A stretch of 64,000 nucleotides of DNA from assembly GCA_019321725.1 (NCBI GenBank), contig CM033116.1, forward strand, positions 7,272,841 to 7,336,840. The letters are read 5' to 3'. Within the stretch, counting starts at the first letter, position 1; every line of letters starts with the position of its first letter. Shown here piece after piece: positions 34,399-45,240 of the stretch. The notes under the pieces are model-generated. The model did not search any database and had not been told where the DNA came from. It saw only the letters and a list, made by a program, of their open reading frames with translations. The DNA comes from Paulownia fortunei. Lineage: Eukaryota; Streptophyta; Magnoliopsida; Lamiales; Paulowniaceae. Made by a program: the position numbers and the translations under genes.

Positions 34399-34959
34399 TT
34401 GGACAGAGAGTCTGTTGCACAAATACATACACAAATTCCTATCATTTTGGGTCGTCATTTTCCTGCAACTTCAAATATTTTGATCAATTGTAGGAATGGT
34501 ATTTCGAAGTTATCATTTGGAAATATGACTTTGGAACTAAATATGTTTAATGTTTGTAAGCAACCTGCAGAAGATGTCGAAGTACAGGAAGTGGATTCAA
34601 TTGAGGAACTTGTTCATGAATACTTTACTACCATTAACTCTTCAGATTCTTTGGAGATTTGTTTTGAAAGTGAAAGTATTTGTAAAAAGGCACACACTAA
34701 TACTATCTCTGAATTTTCGCAGGTACAAGAAAAATATTTTTTGAAGCCAAAGTTTGAAGAACTTTCATCATCAACAGTAAAATCTATTCCATCAAGTATT
34801 AAAGCTCTCATGGTTGATTTGAAACCTTTACCAGTTGATTTGAAATACTCTTTTTTGGGAGAGAATGAGACTTTTCTAGTAATAATTTCTTCCAAACTCG
34901 ATGCATCTCAAGAAGGTAAGTTGACCAAAACTCAGAACATACATAAGAATGCTTTATGA
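34399..34959 (+). pseudogene. Protease C-terminus and protease-RT linker of the Gypsy element
   Basis: It opens with PIILGRHFPATSNILI, the usual I-(I/L)-LGR block after the protease, then an acidic, poorly conserved linker, then SIPSSIKALMVDLKPLPVDL and KYSFLGENETFLVIIS, a conserved block that precedes RT in these elements. It is intact over 186 codons but needs frameshifts on both sides. Confidence 0.75.
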
Positions 34960-35890
34960 TGGACCATTGTTGATATTAAAGGTATTTAATCCTTTCATTT
35001 ACACACATAACATGTATCTAGAGAAAAATGCTAAGCCTTCTAGAGAAATGCAACGAATGCTAAATGCTAATATGAAAGAAGTAGTGAGAAATGAAGTCAT
35101 TAAACTCTTAGATAATGGAATCATTTATCCTATTTTTGATAGCAAATGGGTAAGTCCTACTCAAGTAAGAAATCGGGAGTTACTGTAGTCAAGAATGAGA
35201 ATGATGAAATAATTCCAACTAGAATTGCTACTGGTTGGCGAATGTGCATTGACTATAGGAAACTCAGCTCAGTTATTAGAAAAGATCATTTTCTATTACC
35301 TTTCATGGATCAAATTTTGGAAAGAGTTGTGGGACATGAATTTTATTACTTTTTAGATGAATATTTTGGGTATAATCAAATTGCAATTGTACTTGAAAAT
35401 CAAGAGAAAACAACTTTTACATGTCCTTTTGGTACTTTTGCATATCAAAGGATACCTTTTGGATTATGTAATGCACTGGCTACATTTTAACGATGCATGC
35501 TTAGTATTTTTAGTGGCATGGTTGAACATTTTCTTGAAGTCTTCATGGATGATTTTTCTATTTTTAGTAATTCATTTGATGATTGCCTATCTAATTTAGA
35601 AAATATTTTGATCAAGTGTGAAGAAAAGAATCTTGTGATCAATTGGGAGAAATGTCATTTCATGGTAACAACTGGTATTATTCTTAGACACATTATTTCA
35701 TCAAAAAGTATTGAGGTTGACAAATTTAAATTTGAGTTAATTACCAATTTGCCAACACCAAATACTGTGAAGGAGGATAGATCATTTTTAGGACATGTTG
35801 GTTTTTATAAAAGATTTATCAAAGATTTTAGTATAATATCTAAACCTTTGTGTAATCTTCTAACAAAAGACACTATTTTTTAATAGACTG
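34949..35890 (+). pseudogene. Gypsy reverse transcriptase, broken
   Basis: Three overlapping frames give the fingers and palm: EVIKLLDNGIIYPI, GWRMCIDYRKLSSVIRKDHF, FYYFLDEYFGYNQIA, TFTCPFGTFAYQRIPFGLCN, then after a stop the catalytic VFMDDFSIFSNSF (35539-35577) and later GHVGFYKRFIKDFS. The usual FLDGYSGYNQI is changed to FLDEYFGYNQI, but the catalytic MDD is kept. Frameshifts near 35150 and a stop at 35488 disable it. Confidence 0.9.
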
Positions 35891-35922
35891 ATTGTGAAAA
35901 TGCTTTTGTTAAACTTAAAAGC

Positions 35923-36474
35923 ATGCTTACATCTGCTCTAATCATGCAGCCTTTAGATTGGATTTTATCTTTTGAAATAATGTGTGATGCTAATGATTAT
36001 ACTGTTGGGGCTGTCTTGGGACAAAGAAAAGATAAGAAACCATATGTTATTTACTATGCCAGTAAAACTTTAAATAGTGCTCAATTAAATTATACAACAA
36101 CTGAAAAAGAATTACTTGTTGTAGTTTTTGCATTTGATAAATTTCGATCTTATCTTGTTGGCTCACTAGTTGTTTTTTTCAGTGATCATGCAACTTTGAA
36201 ATATATTTTGTTAAAAAAAGTTGCCAAATCGAGATTGATTAGGTGGATTCTCTTACTTCAGGAATTTAATTTTACGATTCGAGATAAGAAGGGAGTAGAG
36301 AATATGGTGGCTGATCATTTGTCGAGACTTGTTTGGGATGACTCATTTCAAACTACACCTATTAATGACACTTTCCCTGATGAACAACTATTTAGTGTTT
36401 TTATTTTACCTTGGTTTGCTGACATTGTTAATTTTTTTGTGATAGGAAAGATGCCATCGTATTGGAACTCTTAA
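35923..36474 (+). pseudogene. Gypsy RNase H
   Basis: The three acidic positions are visible: [36 protein letters not shown] and [27 protein letters not shown] marks the end of the domain. It is open for 183 codons but separated from RT by a stop at 35881-35883. Confidence 0.9.
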
Positions 36475-37640
36475 GACAAAAAGAAGTTTTTGACTGAGGT
36501 GAAAAACTTTTATTAGGATGATCCATACCTGTTCAACTATTGTCCGAATCAAATCTTTCAAAGATGTGTACCTGGCAATGAGATAGGTAATATTGTCAAA
36601 TTTTGTCACTCAAAAGCATGTGGTGGTCACTTTTCAGTAAAGAAAACTATTGCAAAAATTTTGCAATGTGGATTTTATTGGCCAACTCTTTTCAAATACA
36701 CTTACACTTTCTGCAAAAGTTGTGAAAATTGTCAAAAGTTAGGGTCTCTTTCAAAGTGAAATATGATGCCCCCTACACCCTATCCTAGTGATTGAAATAT
36801 TTGATTGTTGGGGTATTGATTTTATGAGACCATTTCCATTATTATTTGGTTTTCTTTACATATTGGTTGCCATAGATTATATTTCAAAATGGATCGAGGC
36901 AATTCCTTGTTGAAATAATGATAAAAAAATAGTGATAAATTTTTTGAAAGAAAATATTTTAAGTCGATTTGGAATTCCTCGATCTATTATCAGTGATGGG
37001 GGAAAATATTTTTTGTAACAAAGTTTTTGAAACTTTGATGAGTAAATCTGGAATCATTCATAAAGTTGCAACTCCTTATCATTCTTAGATAAATGGACAA
37101 GTTGAGCTTACAAATAGGGAAGTAAAATAAATTTTAGAAAAAATAGTTTACCCAAACCGTAAAGATTGATCTCTTAGACTTACCGATACACTTTGGACAT
37201 ATAGAACTGCTTTCAAAACATCAGTAGGCATGTCTCCTTATAGAATAGTTTATGGAAAACCTTGTTATTTACCTGTTGAACTTGAACATAAAACTTATTG
37301 GACAATCAAAATATTTAACTTCAACCTTGATGAAGTTTCAAAATTATGCGAATTGCAAATCAATGAACTTCAAGAACTGAGAAATGATGCATATGAGAAT
37401 TCTAAAATTTATAAAGCAAGAATCAAAGATTTTCATGATAATAAAATTTCAAGAAAAATATTTGAGGTTGGTAAAAAGGTTTTGCTTTATAATTTTCGAT
37501 TGCATTTGTTTCTTGGAAAATTGAGATCAAGGTGGAGTGGTCCTTTTATAAAAACGTATATCCTTATAGGGCGATTGACATTGAAAATCCTAAAAATGGT
37601 AACATATTTAAAGTAAATGGACAAAGAATTAACCCATTTC
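36475..37640 (+). pseudogene. Gypsy integrase, broken
   Basis: The zinc-binding region reads GGHFSVKKTIAKILQ, GFYWPTLF and KSCENCQKLG. The core follows with [29 protein letters not shown] and SRFGIPRSIISDGGKYF, covering the two Asp positions of D,D(35)E. 37230-37616 gives MSPYRIVYGKPCYLPVELEH and VLLYNFRLHLFLGKLRSRW, the C-terminal GPY/F-like part. Several stops lie between 36720 and 37160. Confidence 0.88.
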
Positions 37641-37992
37641 TAGAAAATCAATTTTCACAAGAGGAAATTCTTTTTCTTTCTAACCCTTATTATGATTAGT
37701 GTTGTGTGTGTGTGTGTGTATATATATACTCATTTTCTCTGACTTTATTGTTCTGAAAGTTTTTATTTTATTTTATTTTTTTTCTTTTCCCGATTAAGTG
37801 GAGGATAATGGTACTCCGTGGCTATTAAAGTTGGACTTGTCAGTTTCCCAAATAACTGAAATCTTTGTACAATTTTTCTCTGCTTTTCTCATTCTCTTTT
37901 CTTGTTCTTTTCAAAATGAGTGACATTTTCTAACTCTCAAGAAGCGATTTCCTTTTCTTTCTAAAAATGCAATTTTAAAAATTTATAAAATC
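37641..37992 (+). other. Spacer after integrase with a (TG)n(TA)n run
   Basis: The pol frame ends near 37700. (TG)n then (TA)n lie at about 37703-37730. AAGTGGAGGATAATGG near 37797 resembles the internal purine-rich tracts seen after pol in Athila-like elements. Confidence 0.5.
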
Positions 37993-38379
37993 ATGATTGA
38001 AAGATTGAGGATGCTTATGCACAAGGGCATCCTGGAGGATATACGATGGATAATTGAAGCAAAGGTAAAAGCAGGTGAGTTTTCACATGAGTTTCTAGAT
38101 TTGCTTACTAGATACATGTCTGGTTTTGGTAAAAACACATATTCAAAAAAACGAAGGGCGAAAAAAATGAAAGTATGTCACAATTGTGCTAGATGGACTT
38201 GCAACACAAAGTGTCGTTCTTTAGGAATGGTCTCTAAAAATCAAGAAAATAAACTTAAATTCAATATGGATGGAATGAGTAAGGAGTCTTTAGATCACAT
38301 TATATTGACTCTTGAGACACATTCATATGGATTGGTACAACGTGCAATTCTTGATTTATGGGATCATTTTCAAAAATGA
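37993..38379 (+). CDS. Unrecognised 128 aa protein with a Cys4 motif, inside the Gypsy element
   Basis: An uninterrupted ORF between integrase and the LOG-type ORF. Residues 1-45 look helical (MIERLRMLMHKGILEDIRW, then FSHEFLDLLTRYMSGFG). Residues 51-60 are very basic (SKKRRAKKMK), a possible nuclear localisation or nucleic-acid contact. C62-x2-C65-x4-C70-x3-C74 (VCHNCARWTCNTKC) is a plausible zinc site. The C-terminus ends LVQRAILDLWDHFQK. I do not recognise the family. It could be a retroelement accessory protein, a second captured host segment, or a partner of the LOG ORF 264 bp downstream. It is free of stops while gag and pol around it are broken. Confidence 0.55.
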   Translation: MIERLRMLMHKGILEDIRWIIEAKVKAGEFSHEFLDLLTRYMSGFGKNTYSKKRRAKKMKVCHNCARWTCNTKCRSLGMVSKNQENKLKFNMDGMSKESLDHIILTLETHSYGLVQRAILDLWDHFQK

Positions 38380-38643
38380 ATATGAGTTTTATAGTCTTGG
38401 GAATCTGATATTAAAAGACCCTATTTGCTAGTTCAAAGAAAGATGTGAGCCACAATCACAACTACATGTATATTCACGTCTAAGTAGGTAATTTTTAAAT
38501 TTTATGTGTGACCTTATTTTCAACCTTTTTGATAAAAGAAAAAGACATGTAATAAATGTCTTCCCTATTCACACCTCAACAAATATCATCGTACTCACTC
38601 TATTTTTGTACAACTTATTTTCAAAAATAAAAAAAATAAAAAA
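38380..38643 (+). other. Spacer upstream of the LOG ORF, ending in an A-rich run
   Basis: 264 bp between the two extra ORFs. It has no GT..AG pair that would join them convincingly. The last ~20 bases before the LOG ATG are almost pure A with two T (AAAAATAAAAAAAATAAAAA), followed by ATGAAAG. Confidence 0.5.
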
Positions 38644-39270
38644 ATGAAAGTTTCTTCAACTCACAAATTCAATTGCATTTGTGTTTTTTGTAGATCCAAT
38701 CTAGAAAAAAATTATGAGTTTATAAGGGCAACCAATAACCTTGGTAGAACTTTAGTAGAAAGAAAAATTCATTTAGTGTATGGGGGAGGTAGGTTGGGGT
38801 TAATGGGGAGTGTTGCTATTTCTGCTTATGTAGGAGGAGTCAAAGTTCTGGGAGTTATCTTAAAATCTTTAACAATACAAAATATCACAGGTATGATCAT
38901 TGAAGATGAGCTAAAAGTGTTACATATGCAGGACATAATGCCTAACATGTTAAACAATGCGGATGCATTCATCATTCTTCCTGGTGGTTTTGGTACACTG
39001 GAGGAATTATTCCAAGTTGTCTCTTGGGCACAACTCAACATTCACCAAAAACCTATAGGTATTCTTAATGTTAATGGTTTTTATGATGGTTTGCTATATT
39101 TTGTAGATCATACTGTGAAAAAAGGTTTTATTTCACTGTCTGCGAGAAGAATCCTCATTTCTGCTTTGACACTTGACCAGCTGATTGATCAATTTCAAGC
39201 ATATATGCCAGAACCTGATCCAGCCTTGGTGAATATGGATTGGTCCAACAGGAACTATGGTCAAAAATGA
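38644..39270 (+). CDS. LOG-type (cytokinin riboside monophosphate phosphoribohydrolase-like) protein captured in a Gypsy element
   Basis: Intact, intronless, 208 codons, near the usual plant LOG length. It has VFCRSNLEKNYEF (residues 14-26), LVYGGGRLGLMG (44-55), the signature PGGFGTLEE (113-121), WAQLNIHQKPIGILNVNGFY and GFISLSARRILIS. LOG enzymes release free cytokinin bases from their riboside 5'-monophosphates in the cytosol. Plant LOG genes normally have several introns, so an intronless copy between integrase and 3' LTR points to cDNA capture. One change matters: the usual MHxRKA segment reads MQDIMPNML, so the conserved Arg is Ile98, while Glu121 is kept. Catalysis is therefore doubtful. 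Fold assignment is confident; function is not. Confidence 0.9.
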   Translation: MKVSSTHKFNCICVFCRSNLEKNYEFIRATNNLGRTLVERKIHLVYGGGRLGLMGSVAISAYVGGVKVLGVILKSLTIQNITGMIIEDELKVLHMQDIMPNMLNNADAFIILPGGFGTLEELFQVVSWAQLNIHQKPIGILNVNGFYDGLLYFVDHTVKKGFISLSARRILISALTLDQLIDQFQAYMPEPDPALVNMDWSNRNYGQK

Positions 39271-41037
39271 AAATTGAATTTGACTCTCAGTTTGTGATAC
39301 TTATTGTTAATGTTTTCATCTAATAGTATGTGTTTGTTTTTTGTTATTTCAGTTTTATTTTTTTAGCCATACTTCAAGTGATATCTTTCAAACTCTACTT
39401 TTCTATCTATTTTTGACATTGGGGATAATGTCTCGATTAGGTTTGGGAGAGGGATAGTTGATATCATGACTTCTGTGTTCAATGTGTGTTTTTCTAGTAT
39501 TTTATTTCAAAATAAAAATAAAAATCAAGCGTGTTTTCTGATTGGTCCGTTGAAATCATGAAAAATGGTGGCTGAGTAAAGGGTAATTGTAACACTCTTG
39601 AGATGTATCCCTATTTATTTTTTGCATAACATGGTAAGTTTGTGAAGTTTTTAATAAATGTTTGTGAATTACCAATTTTTTTTAAAAAAAAATTGAGTCG
39701 TAGAGGTTCTTCCAATTTCAATGATTAAAATTAAGCATGAATAATGTGGTTTGATTGATGATGGGTGTTGTTTTGGACTTTGATGTTGTTATTTGTTTAA
39801 TGTATTTTTGCGATAATTATACTCAAATTGTTTTGCACAAATAGTTATGTTATTCAGTGTGAAGACAATCATGACAAAATAGGAAGTTCTTATGCTCTTT
39901 TTCTAATCATCACTTGGATCTTCAATATGTAGGGGTTGAATATTAAAACTTTTAGTTTTGATCTGTCGAGGTGAACGACTGATAGTGCACCGCTAGAAAA
40001 ATGATTAAGGCATTAGGCTTTCTAGCACCATTGCCAAATCAACTAGTTCTCCATATGATATTTCAAGAGAACATCCCCCTAATGAACCACTTTGAGCCTT
40101 TTAATAAATAAATATTTTTTGTAACCATATCTTTTTACTTAGCCTAAATACATTATTATCCAACCCTTGTTCTAAAAATGATTGGAGTTTAAGAGATATT
40201 CCATTGACAACGTGCACTTACAAAAAGAATTCAGATTAGAATAGAAGATAAGTGTGGGGGAGTTTCTCTTTTAAAACAAAATCGTAAAAAAAAATAAAAA
40301 AATATAAAAGTAAAAAAATTGCAAAGTGCTATGTGTTGCAACTAAAAATGAGATGTTTCAAGATGAATAAGAGGGGTCCAATTCAATAACAATAGACCCC
40401 AGTATTGAAATTGGTGGAGTTTGAGAGTTCTTCATCGATAAACTCTATGTCTCTAATTTTATGAAGTTTTTAGAACCTTTGTTGCATTCTATTATTTTAT
40501 TTTTTAGCTACATCACTGCCCTTTGACCCCATTACAATATTTGTTGAAGACTTTTTAATTTCGTGTGATGCCTTCTATGTAGTGGAGATTTACACCAAAT
40601 GAAGGACTTATGATGTTTAACCTTTTTATTAGAGATTGGGTGATGATTTTTGTAAGGTTTTATGAGAATTCACTTATTTGAAGCATGTATAGTTTTGTCA
40701 CTGTTGACATTAACTATCCACACACACATTTGAGTATGCTTATTATGGAAATGTATTGACTTTTGAATGACTAAGAGTTGAACTCAACACTTGTTTGATT
40801 TCATTTCCATTACTTTGTTGCTTTATGAGAATAATAGTTGGAGGATAGTTATTATAGGTGTTTGTGGGTATCACTGAAAACCTTCATGAGATTATAACTC
40901 GTCCTCTATGGGCCATCTAGGGGTTTAAAGGCTTGTTTCATATGCCAAATACAATCGTGATTTCCTACGAAAGTGGATTAGTTTAGGTTTGTTTTAGGCT
41001 TGCTCGAGGACAAACAAGGGTTAAGTGTGGGGGAATT
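39271..41037 (+). other. 3' non-coding region and polypurine tract of the Gypsy element
   Basis: About 1.77 kb without ORFs. Two G-rich tracts, AAGTGTGGGGGAGTTTC (~40249) and AAGTGTGGGGGAATT (41023-41037), lie in it; the second touches the 3' LTR and is the plus-strand primer. A third purine-rich stretch (GTTTGGGAGAGGG) is near 39440. Repeated tracts in a long 3' region are usual for Athila-like elements. Confidence 0.7.
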
Positions 41038-42661
41038 TGATAACTGCATATTTTAACATATTTTTGTATCAAATCCTTTATAATTTTCTTGCTTTATTCT
41101 TGTTAATATTATTATTTTATTAATGTTTTGTGTTAGGGAATCAAAGAATATAAAAAAATCAAAAGAAGCATATTTCCAGACTTGTGCAGTTTTTGTATTT
41201 TGAGCATAACTTCATGATCAAAAGCCCTATGAACCTGAAGCTTGTTTCATTTGAAAGAGAAGAAATAGAAGTACAACTTTTATGTTGGAATCTCAGTCCA
41301 CTTCAATCTTGATTATAGTAGAAAACTTGTCCAAGTGGTTGCACAAAATGGATCACTAAAATTCGGATAAGAGTTTGACCCAGTATTGACTTATTTGACC
41401 AATTGGTTCATATCTCTTAAGCCAAATTTATTTTGAGTTGAAATTTGGATATGTTATACACAAGAGGTAATAAATAAGTTTTCTGAATAAAAGAGGTGAG
41501 AAAATGCGTTAAAATAGTAAATACATAGGTTGTAATTTGCTGCTGCTGTTAAAGGACTGATTTTGGACACGATTCGGTAATTTGACTATATCACCTTCAT
41601 CTGACTGCCAAATTTGACAAATGATATATGAAAATATATCAGCACCGAAAAATCTACAACTTTTGTTCTTACTCATTATCAAAATATGGCTATATCAGAC
41701 ATAAAAAGGTAATTTAATTCGGTAGGTGAAGACTTAGTGTAACAACTTACCAACTCTTGGCAACTAGTATACCACTTGATTAACCCCTCCATTATTTATT
41801 TGACCTCTAGCTTACTCCAAGTACTATAAATAGGATATATATTAATCTTGTAAGAGACGAGGGGTAGAGGGTTTCTTTAGGCTAAGTTTTCTAATATGTA
41901 TGTTTTCTAGTAATGTAAGTTTTCTTGTAGTAATAGAAATATATTCTCTAGTTTTCTTCTATTTTTACTCTTTCCTACTTTTCTTATGTCTTTCTAAATT
42001 TAATTTTGCTGAGGAAAAAGGGTGAATCTTTTGATGGAGGAAGTTGAATAGTTATAAGGGTTGAAAATGTTTAATTATGTTGTATTATTATTTTTAGTTT
42101 TGATCTAAACCTTGTTTATTTTGTGGTGATTCTTGATTTAGGTATCTCCAATGGCACAACTTATACTTAGGTTCTTTTAGCTTATTGTACGGTTTTACCC
42201 TACCGACTGCTAATATGAAATCTTAATTTGTTGTTGACAAAGGTGTGCATAAATGTTTAATCCCATAAATAAGTGTTGGCGTTAAGAGATGATGTGTAAT
42301 AGTAAGTCAATATCATGATTACCTTATTGTATGAGTTATTTGATAATATCTTCCATTGAAACCTTCATTATGTATGGATTCCAATAGTGGCAATTAATAG
42401 AGGTAAAAAGAATAAATAACCATTTCTCTATCCAAAACTCAAGAGTGGATCCCTAATCCTTAGTACTTTTATTACTTTGATTTTTCTTTAGTTACAACAT
42501 ACATTAATTATTCATATAATTTGATTCACATAAATCCTATTTTTTTAGAATTGTAATCTTGAATTCTTCAAGCAACTTCCCTGTGGATCGAACTCGTACT
42601 TACGAGAAATTTATCACTTAATACAACTTGTACTTGGGTTTACAACCTTAAAGTTGTAGTA
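41038..42661 (+). repeat. 3' LTR of the Gypsy element
   Basis: 1624 bp, starting TGATAACTGCATATTTTAAC and ending AAAGTTGTAGTA; the terminal CA seen in the 5' LTR is TA here. It has the same order of landmarks as 30624-32250. Substitutions are spread evenly, so the insertion is old. AGCTT follows it. Confidence 0.95.
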
Positions 42662-42662
42662 A

Positions 42663-43010
42663 GCTTTCCTGCAGTTCAAAAGCAACTATGTTATGAACAA
42701 GTTGAGTTATGATATGACTCGATTACTTAATGAGTTGCAGACCTTCGAAGTAATTTCCATTGGAAAGGCTAAAGAAAGTGACGCAAATGTTGCCGCGGAT
42801 AAGTTATCTTCCTCAAATAATGGTAAGAAGAGGAAGAATCAAAAGGGTAGTTTTGGAACTCAAAAAGACAAAAAGAAAGGTCGTAAAGGCAAAAAGAAGG
42901 ACGACTCCAAGAAACAACCTAAAGAAAAGTGCTTCCTTTGTGGAGTTGAGGGGCATTAGAAGAGAAACTGTCCAAAGTATCTCTTCGAGTTCTAGGAGAA
43001 GGGGAAAGGT
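42663..43010 (+). pseudogene. Copia gag, 3' part with CCHC knuckle, beyond the Gypsy insertion
   Basis: Gag resumes as FLQFKSNYVMNKLSYDMTRL, in frame with SLSPA at 30609-30623 once the insert and one target copy are removed. A Lys/Gly-rich stretch follows, then the knuckle CFLCGVEGH-x-KRNC at 42930-42971, with a stop (42957-42959) inside it. Confidence 0.9.
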
Positions 43011-43039
43011 AAATATAATTTACTTATTCTTGAAACTTG

Positions 43040-43380
43040 TTTAGTAGAAGACGATTCGTCTTCTTGGATAGTTGATTCGGGAGCCACTAATCATGTTTGT
43101 TCTTCTGTGTAGAAACTTAGTTCTTCTAAGGAACTTACCGAAGGGACATTCACGATGACAGTTGGCAATGGAGCCTTGGTTTTGGCAAAAGCAGTGGGAG
43201 ACGATCATCTTATTTTTAGGAATAAATATTTAGTTTTGGACAATATTTATTTCATTCCTGGTTTTCATAAAAAAATGATTTTTGTTTCGAAATTGCTTAA
43301 ACAATTATTTGGTATTTCTTTTTATAATAATGAGATTATTATTTCTAGAAATGGTTGGATATTTATCATACAAAGATAGA
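43040..43380 (+). pseudogene. Copia protease
   Basis: WIVDSGATNHVC at 43065-43100 is the Copia protease active site with D-S-G intact. A stop follows (CSSV-x-KL). FTMTVGNGALVLAKAVGDD and LDNIYFIPGFHKKMIFVSK are the standard downstream blocks. Confidence 0.88.
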
Positions 43381-44420
43381 AAGTGGGCTTTATGTGCTTA
43401 GGCCCAATGAACAACCATTGTTTAATATCGAAATGTGTAAAGTAGAACATCCTAAACCTAAGAGGCAAAAGGTTTCTCAAGAGGATGAAACGTGTCTTTG
43501 GAACCTAAGGTTATGGCATATTAATATTGATAAGATAAACAAGTTAGTAAAGGATATTCCTTTAAGAGAGCTAAAAGTTGGAACTCTTTCTATTTGTGAA
43601 TCTTGTTTAGAGGGTAAAATGACTAAGAAACCTTTCACTGGAAAGGGCAACAGGGACAAAGAACCACTTGAGCTTGTACATATTGATGTTTGTGGTCTAA
43701 TGACCATAGAAGCTAGAGGTGGTTATGAATATTTCATCATATTTATTAACGATTATGCTAGATATGGTTTCAGTTACCTAATGTAAATAAAATCTGAAAC
43801 TTGTAGAAAGTTTAAAAAATTACAAGCAGAGGTCGAAAAGTAATTAGTTAACTCCTTAAAGTCTCTAAGATCAGATCGAGGAGTCGAGTATATTTGATAC
43901 TGAGTTCAAGGACTGTATGCTAGAATCAACTCTCAACACTTAGAACTCTTCAACAAAATGGTGTTGTTGAGAGGAGAAATCGAACTTTACTTGATATGGT
44001 GAGTCCATGATGAGCCACTCTTCATTACTAAATTTATTTTAGGGTTATGCACTACAAACTGCGGTGTATATTTTGAATATAGTACCATCCAAGTCTATCC
44101 AAAACACTCCCTTAGAGTTGTGGAATGGTAGTAAACGTACTTTACGTCATTTCCACATATGGGGGTGTCTGACACATGTACTTAAAGAAAAGGTTGAAAA
44201 GTTGAAACCTCGATCAGAGGTGTGTTTATTTGTGGGATACCCCAGTGGTACAAAAAGAGGTTTGTTTTATACCCCTAAAGATAAAAAGGTAATTGTGTCG
44301 ATAAATGCGATATTTCTTGAAAATGATTATATAACAAAATTTAAGCCTCGTAGTAAAGTTGTATTACAGGAGTTACTTTTTGATGAAATCAGACCACAAC
44401 TAACAAGAGCTGTTAGATAA
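43381..44420 (+). pseudogene. Copia GAG-pre-integrase and integrase
   Basis: 43355-43786 gives WNLRLWHINIDKINKLV and ICESCLEGKMTKKPF (zinc-binding part), then PLELVHIDVCGLM and YFIIFINDYARYGFSYLM (first two acidic positions). 43790-44060 is broken. 44064-44420 resumes with NTPLELWNGSKRTLRHFHIWGC and FVGYPSGTKRGLFYTPKDKK. Confidence 0.88.
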
Positions 44421-44579
44421 TATATCCAAAGGACCATCAACTCTCATTAGAATATCATCCCAGCTCGACGTAGTGGGAGGTCTGTAAGACCACCAACATG
44501 CTATAGAGAGAACGAAGAGGCACAAGTTTCTGTCTCCGACAACAATGAGGATGATCCATCGACATTTAAGTATACACTG

Positions 44580-45240
44580 GAAGATTATGATAGAGAAAAA
44601 TGGCAAGAGGCTATGAACCAAGAAATAGAGTCTTTGTACTCCAATTTTATCTGGGAGCTTATTGATCTACCTAAGGATGTTAGGCCCATTGGGTGTAAAT
44701 GAATCTTCAAGAGGAAGAGAGGTGTGGATGGGAAAGTAGAGACTTTCAAAGCAAGGATAGTGGTGAAAGGATATACTCAAAAGGAGGGAGTCGATTGTAA
44801 GGAAACCTTCTCGCCTGTAGCTATGCTTAAATCCATCTGCATACTGCTCTCCATTGCTGCGAGCCTAGATTATAAGATATGACAAATGGATTTCAAGACA
44901 ACCTTTCTGAATGGCTATCTTGAGGAAGACATCTATATGCAACAACCAGATGGTTTCATAGCACAAGGCCAAGAGCAGAAAGTCTACAAGTTGCCGAGGT
45001 CCATTTATGGACTAAAACAAGCTTTTAGATCATGGAACACAAGATTTGATGAGAAGAGTAATTGTTATGATTTTGATTAGCATGTTGATGAACCTTGTGT
45101 ATACAAGTACATCAAAAATAAGAAAGTTGTCTTCTTGGTACTTTATGTAGATGATATTCTACTAATTGGGAATGATATAGAAATATTATCTAATGTTAAA
45201 AACTAGCTAGCAAGAAATTCTAAATAGAAGATTTGGAAGA
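44580..45240 (+). pseudogene. Copia reverse transcriptase
   Basis: Blocks in order: WQEAMNQEIESLYSN, WELIDLPKDVRPIGCK, GYTQKEGVDCKETFSPVA, MDFKTTFLNGYLEEDIYMQQ, YKLPRSIYGLKQAFRSWN and VLYVDDILLIGND (catalytic YVDD at about 45142-45165). Stops at 44700 (GCK-x-IFK) and 45078-45080 break it. Confidence 0.88.

Larger units (their letters stand above)
30624..42661 (+). mobile_element. Athila/Tat-like Gypsy retrotransposon carrying a LOG gene
   Basis: A ~12.0 kb plus-strand Ty3/gypsy element: LTRs at 30624-32250 and 41038-42661, an Asp-type primer-binding site, gag with CCHC, protease, RT, RNase H, integrase, a 128 aa ORF, a 208 aa LOG-type ORF, ~1.8 kb of 3' non-coding DNA, and a polypurine tract GTGTGGGGGAATT. 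It lies in the gag of the surrounding Copia element. Flanks are GGCTT (30619-30623) and AGCTT (42662-42666), a 4/5 target duplication, and excision restores gag. gag and pol contain many stops; the two extra ORFs do not. Confidence 0.93.

Noticed and set aside
38644..39270. LOG ORF as an ordinary chromosomal host gene
   Set aside because: It has no introns, lies between integrase and the 3' LTR of the Gypsy element in the same orientation, and has the element's 3' region and polypurine tract directly downstream.
38644..39270. LOG ORF as a lysine decarboxylase
   Set aside because: Lysine decarboxylase is an old mis-annotation of this fold. The PGGxGTxxE signature points to the LOG family.
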